A model generated the notes under the pieces. It was given only the letters and a program-made list of their open reading frames with translations. It ran no database searches and was not told the DNA's origin. DNA of 64,000 nucleotides, from positions 2,108,001 to 2,172,000 of the forward strand of contig NC_003197.2 of the NCBI RefSeq assembly GCF_000006945.2, read 5' to 3'. Shown here one piece after another: positions 8,843-17,210 of this stretch (the stretch's first letter is position 1; each line of letters starts with the position of its first letter). The position numbers and the translations under genes were made by a program. Source of the stretch: Salmonella enterica subsp. enterica serovar Typhimurium str. LT2. GTDB lineage: Bacteria > Pseudomonadota > Gammaproteobacteria > Enterobacterales > Enterobacteriaceae.

Positions 8843-9127
8843 ATGCAACAAGAAGCACTAGGAATGGTAGAAACCAAAGGCTTAACCGCAGCCATAGAGG
8901 CCGCTGATGCAATGGTTAAGTCAGCCAATGTGATGTTAGTGGGCTATGAAAAGATTGGCTCCGGGCTGGTAACCGTCATCGTGCGCGGCGATGTTGGCGC
9001 GGTCAAAGCGGCCACCGATGCAGGTGCCGCAGCCGCACGCAACGTGGGTGAAGTGAAAGCCGTACACGTCATCCCACGCCCTCACACCGATGTAGAAAAA
9101 ATCTTACCGAAGGGAATTAGCCAATGA
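8843..9127 (+). CDS. pduA: PduA, microcompartment shell protein (hexamer, propanediol pore)
   Basis: 94 residues, single BMC domain. Its hexamers tile the facets of the Pdu microcompartment, and the central pore admits 1,2-propanediol. The start [20 protein letters not shown] is typical. The [18 protein letters not shown] segment carries the pore-lining loop (GSG), and Lys in DAMVKSANV lies at the hexamer edge. It is the first gene of the operon, overlaps pduB by 4 nt (ATGA), and is a close relative of PduJ. Confidence 0.97.
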
Positions 9128-9936
9128 GCAGCAATGAGCTGGTGGAACAGATCATGGCGCAGGTGATTGCCCGTGTGGCAACGCCGGAACAACAGGCCAT
9201 CCCTGGTCAACCCCAACCTATACGAGAGACGGCTATGGCAGAAAAAAGCTGCAGTTTAACGGAATTTGTCGGGACCGCCATTGGCGATACCCTGGGCCTG
9301 GTTATCGCCAACGTCGATACCGCCCTGCTGGACGCGATGAAACTTGAGAAGCGCTATCGTTCCATCGGCATTCTCGGCGCCCGCACCGGCGCAGGCCCGC
9401 ACATTATGGCGGCGGACGAAGCGGTGAAAGCCACCAACACCGAAGTGGTCAGCATTGAGCTGCCGCGCGATACCAAAGGCGGCGCGGGCCACGGTTCGCT
9501 GATTATTTTAGGCGGTAACGACGTTTCCGACGTCAAGCGCGGTATCGAAGTCGCGCTGAAAGAGCTGGACCGCACCTTCGGTGATGTTTACGGCAACGAA
9601 GCCGGACATATCGAGCTGCAGTACACCGCTCGCGCCAGCTATGCGCTGGAAAAAGCGTTCGGCGCGCCGATTGGCCGCGCCTGCGGCATTATCGTCGGCG
9701 CTCCGGCTTCCGTCGGCGTACTGATGGCCGATACCGCGCTGAAGTCAGCCAACGTTGAAGTCGTGGCGTACAGCTCTCCGGCGCACGGCACCAGCTTTAG
9801 TAACGAAGCTATTCTGGTGATTTCCGGCGACTCCGGCGCGGTCCGTCAGGCGGTGACCTCCGCCCGCGAAATCGGCAAAACCGTCCTTGCGACCCTCGGT
9901 TCTGAACCGAAAAACGATCGTCCGTCCTACATCTGA
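9124..9936 (+). CDS. pduB: PduB / PduB', tandem-BMC shell protein with two translation starts
   Basis: 270 residues. It has two circularly permuted BMC domains and forms trimers in the shell facets. The full-length start at 9124 overlaps pduA. A second in-frame ATG at 9235 (residue 38, [12 protein letters not shown]) follows a GAGAGA purine run and gives the shorter PduB' that is known from the Salmonella organelle. The extra 37 residues begin [19 protein letters not shown], an amphipathic helix like those targeting the lumen enzymes; in the published model this segment connects shell to core. Confidence 0.96.
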
Positions 9937-9954
9937 TACCCACGAGGCTGATTC

Positions 9955-11619
9955 ATGAGATCGAAAAGATTTGAAGCACTGGCGAAACGCCCTGTGAATC
10001 AGGACGGCTTTGTTAAGGAGTGGATCGAAGAAGGCTTTATCGCGATGGAAAGCCCGAACGACCCAAAACCGTCGATAAAAATCGTTAACGGCGCGGTAAC
10101 CGAGCTGGACGGAAAACCGGTTAGCGAATTCGACCTGATCGACCACTTTATCGCCCGCTACGGCATCAACCTGAACCGCGCCGAAGAAGTGATGGCGATG
10201 GATTCGGTCAAGCTGGCTAACATGCTGTGCGATCCGAACGTCAAGCGCAGCGAAATCGTTCCGCTAACCACCGCGATGACCCCAGCGAAAATTGTCGAAG
10301 TGGTTTCGCATATGAACGTGGTTGAGATGATGATGGCGATGCAGAAAATGCGCGCCCGCCGTACTCCATCTCAACAGGCGCACGTCACCAACGTTAAAGA
10401 CAACCCGGTGCAAATTGCCGCCGATGCCGCCGAAGGCGCATGGCGCGGGTTTGACGAACAAGAGACGACGGTTGCGGTAGCGCGCTATGCGCCGTTCAAC
10501 GCCATCGCGCTGCTGGTTGGTTCTCAGGTAGGTCGTCCGGGGGTACTGACTCAATGCTCGCTGGAAGAAGCCACCGAGCTGAAGCTCGGCATGCTGGGCC
10601 ACACCTGCTACGCCGAAACCATCTCCGTTTACGGCACCGAGCCGGTCTTCACCGACGGTGACGATACCCCATGGTCGAAGGGCTTCTTAGCCTCTTCCTA
10701 CGCCTCTCGCGGCCTGAAAATGCGCTTCACCTCCGGCTCCGGCTCCGAAGTGCAGATGGGCTACGCCGAAGGCAAATCCATGCTGTATCTGGAAGCGCGC
10801 TGCATCTATATCACCAAAGCCGCGGGCGTTCAGGGGCTGCAAAACGGCTCCGTAAGCTGCATCGGCGTACCGTCTGCCGTGCCGTCAGGCATTCGTGCCG
10901 TGCTGGCGGAAAACCTGATCTGCTCTTCGCTGGATCTGGAATGCGCCTCCAGTAACGACCAGACCTTCACCCACTCCGATATGCGTCGTACCGCTCGCCT
11001 GCTGATGCAGTTCCTGCCGGGTACCGACTTTATCTCCTCCGGTTATTCCGCGGTGCCGAACTACGACAACATGTTCGCCGGTTCCAACGAAGATGCGGAA
11101 GACTTTGACGACTACAACGTTATCCAGCGTGACCTGAAAGTGGACGGCGGTCTGCGCCCGGTTCGCGAAGAGGACGTTATCGCCATCCGTAACAAAGCCG
11201 CCCGCGCGCTGCAGGCCGTGTTTGCCGGAATGGGACTGCCGCCGATTACCGATGAAGAAGTTGAAGCCGCGACCTATGCCCACGGTTCGAAAGATATGCC
11301 GGAGCGCAACATCGTCGAAGACATCAAGTTCGCCCAGGAAATCATCAATAAAAACCGCAACGGTCTGGAAGTTGTGAAAGCGCTGGCTCAGGGCGGGTTT
11401 ACCGACGTGGCCCAGGACATGCTCAACATCCAGAAAGCCAAGCTAACCGGCGACTATTTGCACACCTCCGCCATTATCGTCGGCGACGGACAAGTGCTCT
11501 CTGCGGTTAATGACGTCAATGACTATGCCGGTCCGGCAACAGGTTATCGCCTGCAGGGAGAACGCTGGGAAGAGATTAAAAACATCCCTGGCGCTCTTGA
11601 TCCCAACGAGATTGATTAA
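9955..11619 (+). CDS. pduC: PduC, propanediol dehydratase large (alpha) subunit
   Basis: 554 residues, full length. It is the catalytic TIM-barrel subunit of adenosylcobalamin-dependent diol dehydratase, which turns 1,2-propanediol into propionaldehyde by a radical mechanism inside the microcompartment. It starts MRSKRFEALAKRPVNQDGF, and family segments include CIGVPSAVPSGIRAVLAENL and LECASSNDQTFTHSDMRRTA. It lies 18 nt after pduB and is followed closely by pduD and pduE for the other subunits. No targeting helix is seen on this subunit; it enters with PduD. Confidence 0.98.
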   Translation: MRSKRFEALAKRPVNQDGFVKEWIEEGFIAMESPNDPKPSIKIVNGAVTELDGKPVSEFDLIDHFIARYGINLNRAEEVMAMDSVKLANMLCDPNVKRSEIVPLTTAMTPAKIVEVVSHMNVVEMMMAMQKMRARRTPSQQAHVTNVKDNPVQIAADAAEGAWRGFDEQETTVAVARYAPFNAIALLVGSQVGRPGVLTQCSLEEATELKLGMLGHTCYAETISVYGTEPVFTDGDDTPWSKGFLASSYASRGLKMRFTSGSGSEVQMGYAEGKSMLYLEARCIYITKAAGVQGLQNGSVSCIGVPSAVPSGIRAVLAENLICSSLDLECASSNDQTFTHSDMRRTARLLMQFLPGTDFISSGYSAVPNYDNMFAGSNEDAEDFDDYNVIQRDLKVDGGLRPVREEDVIAIRNKAARALQAVFAGMGLPPITDEEVEAATYAHGSKDMPERNIVEDIKFAQEIINKNRNGLEVVKALAQGGFTDVAQDMLNIQKAKLTGDYLHTSAIIVGDGQVLSAVNDVNDYAGPATGYRLQGERWEEIKNIPGALDPNEID

Positions 11620-11629
11620 GGGGTGAGAA

Positions 11630-12304
11630 ATGGAAATTAATGAAAAATTGCTGCGCCAGATAATTGAAGACGTACTCCGCGATATGAAGGGCAGCGATAA
11701 ACCCGTCTCGTTTAATGCGCCTGCGGCATCCACAGCACCACAGACCGCTGCGCCTGCGGGCGACGGCTTTCTGACCGAAGTGGGCGAAGCGCGCCAGGGC
11801 ACTCAGCAGGACGAAGTCATTATCGCCGTCGGCCCGGCATTTGGCCTGGCGCAAACCGTCAATATCGTCGGCTTACCGCATAAGAGCATTCTGCGCGAAG
11901 TCATTGCCGGTATTGAAGAAGAAGGCATCAAGGCGCGCGTGATTCGCTGCTTTAAATCTTCCGACGTGGCGTTCGTCGCCGTTGAAGGTAACCGCCTGAG
12001 CGGATCCGGCATCTCCATCGGCATCCAGTCGAAAGGTACTACGGTTATCCACCAGCAGGGGCTACCGCCGCTCTCCAACCTGGAGCTGTTCCCGCAGGCA
12101 CCGCTGCTGACGCTGGAAACCTACCGTCAGATTGGTAAAAACGCCGCCCGCTATGCGAAACGAGAATCACCGCAGCCGGTCCCTACGCTCAATGACCAGA
12201 TGGCACGCCCGAAGTACCAGGCAAAGTCGGCCATTTTGCATATTAAAGAGACCAAGTACGTCGTGACGGGCAAAAACCCGCAGGAACTGCGCGTGGCGCT
12301 TTGA
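11630..12304 (+). CDS. pduD: PduD, propanediol dehydratase medium (beta) subunit
   Basis: 224 residues. It binds the cobalamin cofactor together with PduC. The N-terminal MEINEKLLRQIIEDVLRDM is the amphipathic encapsulation helix, followed by an Ala/Pro linker (about 30-45) and the dehydratase domain from about residue 55 (DEVIIAVGPAFGLAQT). It starts 10 nt after pduC with a good GGGGTGAG ribosome-binding site. Confidence 0.97.
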   Translation: MEINEKLLRQIIEDVLRDMKGSDKPVSFNAPAASTAPQTAAPAGDGFLTEVGEARQGTQQDEVIIAVGPAFGLAQTVNIVGLPHKSILREVIAGIEEEGIKARVIRCFKSSDVAFVAVEGNRLSGSGISIGIQSKGTTVIHQQGLPPLSNLELFPQAPLLTLETYRQIGKNAARYAKRESPQPVPTLNDQMARPKYQAKSAILHIKETKYVVTGKNPQELRVAL

Positions 12305-12318
12305 TAAAGGATAACTCC

Positions 12319-12840
12319 ATGAATACCGACGCAATTGAATCGATGGTCCGGGACGTATTGAGCCGCATGAACAGCCTGCAGGGCGATGCGCCAGCAGCGG
12401 CTCCTGCGGCAGGCGGCACGTCCCGCAGCGCAAAGGTCAGCGACTACCCGCTGGCGAACAAACACCCGGAATGGGTGAAAACCGCCACCAATAAAACGCT
12501 GGACGACTTTACGCTGGAAAACGTGCTGAGCAATAAAGTCACCGCTCAGGATATGCGTATTACCCCGGAAACCCTGCGCTTACAGGCCTCTATCGCCAAA
12601 GATGCGGGTCGCGACCGGCTGGCGATGAACTTCGAACGCGCCGCCGAACTGACCGCGGTACCGGACGATCGCATTCTTGAAATCTACAACGCCCTTCGTC
12701 CGTATCGTTCAACGAAAGAAGAGCTGCTCGCTATCGCCGACGATCTCGAAAACCGTTATCAGGCAAAGATTTGCGCAGCTTTCGTTCGTGAAGCGGCAGG
12801 GCTGTACGTTGAGCGTAAAAAACTCAAAGGCGACGATTAA
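12319..12840 (+). CDS. pduE: PduE, propanediol dehydratase small (gamma) subunit
   Basis: 173 residues, all-helical third subunit of the diol dehydratase. The N-terminal MNTDAIESMVRDVLSRMNSL is a second encapsulation-type helix with an Ala/Gly-rich linker after it. The conserved dehydratase segment SDYPLANKHPEWVKTATNKT follows. The open frame begins 6 codons earlier at 12301, but AAAGGATAACTCC before 12319 is the proper ribosome-binding site and the family starts there. Confidence 0.97.
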   Translation: MNTDAIESMVRDVLSRMNSLQGDAPAAAPAAGGTSRSAKVSDYPLANKHPEWVKTATNKTLDDFTLENVLSNKVTAQDMRITPETLRLQASIAKDAGRDRLAMNFERAAELTAVPDDRILEIYNALRPYRSTKEELLAIADDLENRYQAKICAAFVREAAGLYVERKKLKGDD

Positions 12841-12849
12841 GGATTTCGT

Positions 12850-14682
12850 ATGCGATATATAGCTGGCATTGACATCGGTAACTCATCAACGGAAGTCGCA
12901 CTGGCGCGGCAAGATGAGACTGGCGCACTGACGATTACACACAGCGCGCTGGCGGAAACCACCGGGATCAAAGGCACGTTGCGTAACGTGTTCGGCATTC
13001 AGGAAGCGCTCGCCCTCGTCGCAAAGCGCGCGGGGATCAATGTCAGAGATATTTCGCTCATCCGCATTAACGAAGCCACGCCGGTGATTGGCGATGTGGC
13101 GATGGAAACCATTACCGAAACCATCATCACCGAATCGACAATGATCGGCCATAACCCAAAAACGCCGGGCGGAGCAGGCCTTGGTGTGGGTATCACGATT
13201 ACGCCGGAGGAGCTGTTAACCCGCCCGGCGGACTCGTCCTATATTCTGGTGGTATCGTCAGCCTTTGATTTTGCTGATATCGCCAATGTTATCAACGCCT
13301 CAATGCGCGCCGGATACCAGATTACCGGCGTCATTTTGCAGCGCGACGATGGCGTACTGGTCAGCAACCGGCTGGAAAAATCGCTACCGATTGTCGATGA
13401 AGTTCTGTACATCGACCGCATTCCGCTGGGGATGCTGGCGGCGATTGAAGTCGCCGTGCCGGGAAAGGTTATCGAAACCCTCTCTAACCCTTACGGCATC
13501 GCCACCGTATTTAATCTCAACGCCGATGAGACAAAAAACATCGTCCCGATGGCGCGCGCGCTGATTGGCAACCGTTCCGCCGTGGTGGTTAAAACGCCAT
13601 CCGGCGACGTCAAAGCGCGCGCAATACCCGCCGGTAACCTGGAGCTGCAGGCTCAGGGTCGTACCGTGCGCGTGGATGTTGCCGCCGGTGCCGAAGCCAT
13701 CATGAAAGCGGTGGACGGTTGCGGCAAGCTCGACAACGTCACCGGCGAGGCCGGGACCAATATCGGCGGCATGCTGGAGCACGTGCGCCAGACCATGGCC
13801 GAACTGACCAACAAGCCGAGCAGTGAGATTTTCATTCAGGATCTACTGGCCGTTGACACCTCGGTTCCGGTGAGCGTCACCGGCGGTCTGGCCGGGGAGT
13901 TCTCGCTGGAGCAGGCCGTCGGCATCGCCTCGATGGTGAAATCAGACCGTCTGCAGATGGCGATGATTGCCCGTGAAATTGAGCAGAAGCTTAATATCGA
14001 CGTGCAGATCGGCGGCGCTGAGGCTGAAGCCGCCATTCTGGGCGCGCTGACCACGCCGGGTACCACCCGACCGCTGGCGATCCTCGACCTCGGCGCGGGC
14101 TCCACCGATGCCTCCATCATCAACCCTAAAGGCGAAATCATCGCCACCCATCTCGCCGGGGCAGGCGACATGGTCACGATGATTATTGCCCGCGAACTGG
14201 GGCTGGAAGACCGCTATCTGGCGGAAGAGATCAAAAAATACCCGCTGGCTAAGGTCGAAAGCCTGTTCCACTTACGCCACGAGGACGGCAGCGTCCAGTT
14301 CTTCCCGACGCCGCTGCCTCCCGCCGTGTTCGCCCGCGTCTGCGTGGTGAAACCGGACGAACTGGTGCCGCTTCCCGGCGACTTAGCGCTGGAAAAAGTG
14401 CGCGCCATTCGCCGCAGCGCTAAAGAACGCGTCTTTGTCACCAACGCCCTGCGCGCGCTGCGCCAGGTCAGTCCAACCGGCAACATTCGCGATATTCCGT
14501 TCGTGGTGCTGGTCGGCGGCTCGTCGCTGGATTTCGAAGTTCCGCAGCTGGTCACCGATGCGCTGGCGCACTACCGCCTGGTCGCCGGGCGAGGAAATAT
14601 TCGCGGCAGCGAAGGCCCAAGAAACGCGGTGGCCACCGGCCTGATTCTCTCCTGGCATAAGGAGTTTGCGCATGGACAGTAA
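12850..14682 (+). CDS. pduG: PduG, diol dehydratase reactivase large subunit
   Basis: 610 residues, full length. It is an ATPase of the DdrA type with an actin/Hsp70-like fold that exchanges damaged cobalamin on inactivated diol dehydratase. The N-terminal phosphate-loop motif is AGIDIGNSSTEVALA; further in come DLGAGSTDASII and the late nucleotide-site motif VVLVGGSSLDFEVPQ. It follows pduE after 9 nt and works as a complex with PduH, whose start lies in its last codons. Confidence 0.97.
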   Translation: MRYIAGIDIGNSSTEVALARQDETGALTITHSALAETTGIKGTLRNVFGIQEALALVAKRAGINVRDISLIRINEATPVIGDVAMETITETIITESTMIGHNPKTPGGAGLGVGITITPEELLTRPADSSYILVVSSAFDFADIANVINASMRAGYQITGVILQRDDGVLVSNRLEKSLPIVDEVLYIDRIPLGMLAAIEVAVPGKVIETLSNPYGIATVFNLNADETKNIVPMARALIGNRSAVVVKTPSGDVKARAIPAGNLELQAQGRTVRVDVAAGAEAIMKAVDGCGKLDNVTGEAGTNIGGMLEHVRQTMAELTNKPSSEIFIQDLLAVDTSVPVSVTGGLAGEFSLEQAVGIASMVKSDRLQMAMIAREIEQKLNIDVQIGGAEAEAAILGALTTPGTTRPLAILDLGAGSTDASIINPKGEIIATHLAGAGDMVTMIIARELGLEDRYLAEEIKKYPLAKVESLFHLRHEDGSVQFFPTPLPPAVFARVCVVKPDELVPLPGDLALEKVRAIRRSAKERVFVTNALRALRQVSPTGNIRDIPFVVLVGGSSLDFEVPQLVTDALAHYRLVAGRGNIRGSEGPRNAVATGLILSWHKEFAHGQ

Positions 14683-15022
14683 TCACAGCGCCCCGGCTAT
14701 CGTCATTACCGTTATCAACGACTGCGCCAGCCTCTGGCACGAAGTGCTGCTGGGCATTGAAGAGGAAGGCATCCCTTTCCTGCTTCAGCATCACCCGGCT
14801 GGAGATATCGTTGACAGCGCCTGGCAGGCGGCGCGCAGCTCGCCGCTGCTGGTCGGCATTGCCTGCGATCGACACTCGCTGGTCGTGCATTACAAGAATT
14901 TACCCGCATCGGCGCCGCTTTTTACGCTGATGCATCATCAGGACAGTCAGGCCCAACGCAACACCGGTAATAACGCGGCACGGCTGGTCAAAGGGATCCC
15001 CTTTCGGGATCTCCATGCTTAA
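14672..15022 (+). CDS. pduH: PduH, diol dehydratase reactivase small subunit
   Basis: 116 residues. It resembles the cobalamin-binding beta subunit of the dehydratase and swaps in for it during reactivation. The ATG at 14672 has AAGGAG 7 nt upstream and is preferred over the in-frame TTG two codons before it. It overlaps the end of pduG by 11 nt. The conserved core EVLLGIEEEGIPFLLQHHP mirrors the GIEEEGIKARVIR stretch of PduD, consistent with common descent. Confidence 0.95.
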   Translation: MDSNHSAPAIVITVINDCASLWHEVLLGIEEEGIPFLLQHHPAGDIVDSAWQAARSSPLLVGIACDRHSLVVHYKNLPASAPLFTLMHHQDSQAQRNTGNNAARLVKGIPFRDLHA

Positions 15023-15040
15023 TCACAGGAGAACGGCAGT

Positions 15041-15316
15041 ATGAATAACGCACTGGGACTGGTTGAAACAAAAGGGCTGGTCGGCGCCATTGAAGCCGCC
15101 GATGCAATGGTTAAATCCGCCAACGTACAGCTGGTGGGCTACGAAAAAATTGGTTCTGGCCTGGTGACCGTCATGGTTCGCGGCGATGTCGGCGCGGTTA
15201 AAGCAGCCGTAGATGCCGGCAGCGCAGCGGCAAGCGTCGTGGGTGAAGTGAAATCCTGCCACGTTATCCCGCGTCCGCACAGCGATGTTGAGGCCATTTT
15301 ACCGAAATCAGCCTAA
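15041..15316 (+). CDS. pduJ: PduJ, microcompartment shell protein (hexamer)
   Basis: 91 residues, single BMC domain and a near-copy of PduA (same [19 protein letters not shown] core). It is a major facet protein. It starts MNNALGLVETKGLVGAIEAA after an AGGAG site. PduA and PduJ differ mainly at the N-terminus and in the last helix. Confidence 0.97.
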   Translation: MNNALGLVETKGLVGAIEAADAMVKSANVQLVGYEKIGSGLVTVMVRGDVGAVKAAVDAGSAAASVVGEVKSCHVIPRPHSDVEAILPKSA

Positions 15317-15319
15317 TCG

Positions 15320-15802
15320 ATGGCGAATAAGGAGCACCGCGTGAAGCAATCACTGGGATTACTTGAAGTTTGTGGTCTGGCACTGGCTATCAGCTGCGCC
15401 GATATCATGGCGAAATCCGCTTCTATCACGCTGCTCGCCCTCGAAAAGACCAATGGTTCAGGCTGGATGGTGATTAAAATTACCGGTGATGTGGCCTCCG
15501 TTCAGGCGGCTATCACCACCGGTGCGCATTTCGCCGAACAGTGGAATGGCCTGGTGGCCCACAAGGTTATCGCCAGGCCCGGAGAAGGGATCCTGCTCGC
15601 AGAGACACCCTCCCCCTCCGTCATTGAACCTGAGCCTGAAGCGTCAGAGATAGCTGATGTCGTTTCTGAAGCGCCAGCCGAAGAGGCCCCGCAGGAATCA
15701 GAACTGGTCAGCTGCAATCTGTGTCTGGATCCAAAATGTCCGCGCCAGAAGGGCGAACCTCGTACGCTTTGCATTCATTCCGGCAAGCGAGGTGAAGCGT
15801 AA
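15320..15802 (+). CDS. pduK: PduK, BMC-domain shell protein with Cys-rich tail
   Basis: 160 residues from the ATG at 15320. It has one BMC domain (SLGLLEVCGLALAISCADIM onward), an acidic Glu/Pro/Ala-rich linker (about 95-135) and a C-terminal cysteine cluster (CNLCLDPKCP...TLCIH), which suggests a metal or Fe-S site. The GTG at 15341 is a rival start: AAGGAG stands 6 nt before it, and the protein would then begin like PduA and PduJ a few residues before (S/A)LGL(L/V)E. The minor shell role is known; the cluster's function is not clear from the sequence. Confidence 0.93.
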   Translation: MANKEHRVKQSLGLLEVCGLALAISCADIMAKSASITLLALEKTNGSGWMVIKITGDVASVQAAITTGAHFAEQWNGLVAHKVIARPGEGILLAETPSPSVIEPEPEASEIADVVSEAPAEEAPQESELVSCNLCLDPKCPRQKGEPRTLCIHSGKRGEA

Positions 15803-16434
15803 TGGATAAAGAGCTTCTGCAATCAACGGTCCGTAAAGTTCTCGACGAGATGCGCCAGCGGCCTATTCCGCTGGGCGTCTCAAACCGTCATATCCACCTG
15901 TCCGCACAGGATTATGAGCGGCTGTTTCCCGGCCATCCCATCAGCGAGAAAAAAGCGCTGCTGCAGCCGGGACAATACGCCGCGGAGCAAACCGTCACTC
16001 TGGTGGGACCGAAAGGGCAGCTCAAAAATGTGCGCCTGCTCGGCCCGCTGCGCTCGGTAAGCCAGGTGGAAATTTCGCGTACCGATGCGAGAACGCTGGG
16101 GATTGCCGCGCCGCTGAGAATGTCCGGCAACCTGAAGGGGACGCCGGGCATCCGCCTGGTCAGCCCCTTTGCCGAACTGGAGCTGCCTTCCGGGGTTATC
16201 GTCGCGCAGCGGCATATCCATATGTCGCCGCTTGATGCGCTGATCCTGCGGGTTTCCCACGGCGATATGGTCTCCGTGGCGATTGAAGGCGACGATCGCG
16301 GGCTGATTTTCAACAACGTGGCGATTCGCGTTTCACCGGACATGCGCCTCGAAATGCACATTGATACCGATGAAGCCAACGCCGCTGGTGCCGATAACCC
16401 GCATGCCTTTGCCCGGCTGGTAGGCCCGCGATGA
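15802..16434 (+). CDS. pduL: PduL, phosphate propanoyltransferase
   Basis: 210 residues. It converts propionyl-CoA and phosphate to propionyl-phosphate, regenerating CoA inside the organelle; it is unrelated to Pta. The N-terminal encapsulation helix is ELLQSTVRKVLDEMRQ. Two zinc-ligand repeats are visible, SNRHIHLSAQDYERLF and QRHIHMSPLDALIL, as expected for the two beta-barrel halves. It overlaps pduK and pduM by a few bases. Confidence 0.97.
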   Translation: MDKELLQSTVRKVLDEMRQRPIPLGVSNRHIHLSAQDYERLFPGHPISEKKALLQPGQYAAEQTVTLVGPKGQLKNVRLLGPLRSVSQVEISRTDARTLGIAAPLRMSGNLKGTPGIRLVSPFAELELPSGVIVAQRHIHMSPLDALILRVSHGDMVSVAIEGDDRGLIFNNVAIRVSPDMRLEMHIDTDEANAAGADNPHAFARLVGPR

Positions 16435-16922
16435 ACGGCGAAACCCTGCAGCGCATTGTCGAGGAGATTGTCTCCCGGCTGCATCGCCGTGCCCAGAGCA
16501 CGGCGACGCTGAGCGTTACGCAACTTCGCGATGCCGACTGTCCAGCACTGTTCTGTCAGCACGCGTCGCTGCGCATCCTGCTCATCGACCTGCCGCTGCT
16601 GGGTCAGCTTGCGGATGCAGAAACCGGCGATGCCGCCGCCCGGAAAATTCACGACGCGCTGGCGTTTGGCATCCGCGTACAGCTCAGCCTGCACAGCCAG
16701 CTGCTGCCGGTTATCCCGGTAAAAAAACTGGCTCGTCTGCCGCTGGTATTCACCGATGAGCACGGACTGCCGCTGGTTCTGCATGCGGGTTCGGTGCTGA
16801 GCTATCGCGATGTCGCGCTGCTAAGCCGGGGGCGTGTGGTTGTCCACCGCAAATGCATCGTGACCGCCATGGCGCGTGACGCGGCCAATGCGCGGAATAT
16901 TCAATTAATTAAGCAGGAGTAA
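16431..16922 (+). CDS. pduM: PduM, microcompartment assembly protein of unknown mechanism
   Basis: 163 residues. Genetic work shows it is needed for proper Pdu organelles, but its activity is not established. The N-terminal NGETLQRIVEEIVSRLHRR has the same amphipathic pattern as the PduD, PduE, PduL and PduP targeting helices, which suggests that it sits in the lumen or at the shell-core interface. No known catalytic motif is seen. It overlaps pduL by 4 nt (ATGA). Confidence 0.92.
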   Translation: MNGETLQRIVEEIVSRLHRRAQSTATLSVTQLRDADCPALFCQHASLRILLIDLPLLGQLADAETGDAAARKIHDALAFGIRVQLSLHSQLLPVIPVKKLARLPLVFTDEHGLPLVLHAGSVLSYRDVALLSRGRVVVHRKCIVTAMARDAANARNIQLIKQE

Positions 16923-16925
16923 ATC

Positions 16926-17201
16926 ATGCATCTGGCACGAGTCACGGGCGCGGTTGTCTCCACGCAAAAATCACCTTCTTTGATTGGGAAAAAGCTGCTG
17001 CTGGTGCGTCGGGTCAGCGCCGATGGCGAACTCCCCGCCTCGCCCACCTCCGGCGATGAAGTGGCCGTGGACTCCGTCGGCGCGGGCGTCGGCGAACTGG
17101 TTTTGCTCAGCGGCGGCTCCAGCGCCAGGCACGTTTTTTCCGGGCCAAATGAGGCCATTGACCTCGCCGTTGTCGGCATTGTAGATACGCTTTCGTGTTA
17201 A
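16926..17201 (+). CDS. pduN: PduN, pentameric shell vertex protein (EutN/CcmL family)
   Basis: 91 residues. Its pentamers cap the vertices of the polyhedral shell. The start MHLARVTGAVVSTQKSPSL and the core LLLVRRV, followed by VDSVGAGVGELVLLSGGSSA, are the EutN/CcmL signature. It starts 3 nt after pduM with a GCAGGAG ribosome-binding site. Confidence 0.96.
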   Translation: MHLARVTGAVVSTQKSPSLIGKKLLLVRRVSADGELPASPTSGDEVAVDSVGAGVGELVLLSGGSSARHVFSGPNEAIDLAVVGIVDTLSC

Positions 17202-17210
17202 GGGGCGGTT

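Noticed and set aside
15912..16784. 290-codon open frame on the minus strand opposite pduL and pduM
   Set aside because: Antisense shadow of GC-rich coding sequence. It has no ribosome-binding site and no recognisable family, and the plus-strand genes are well known.
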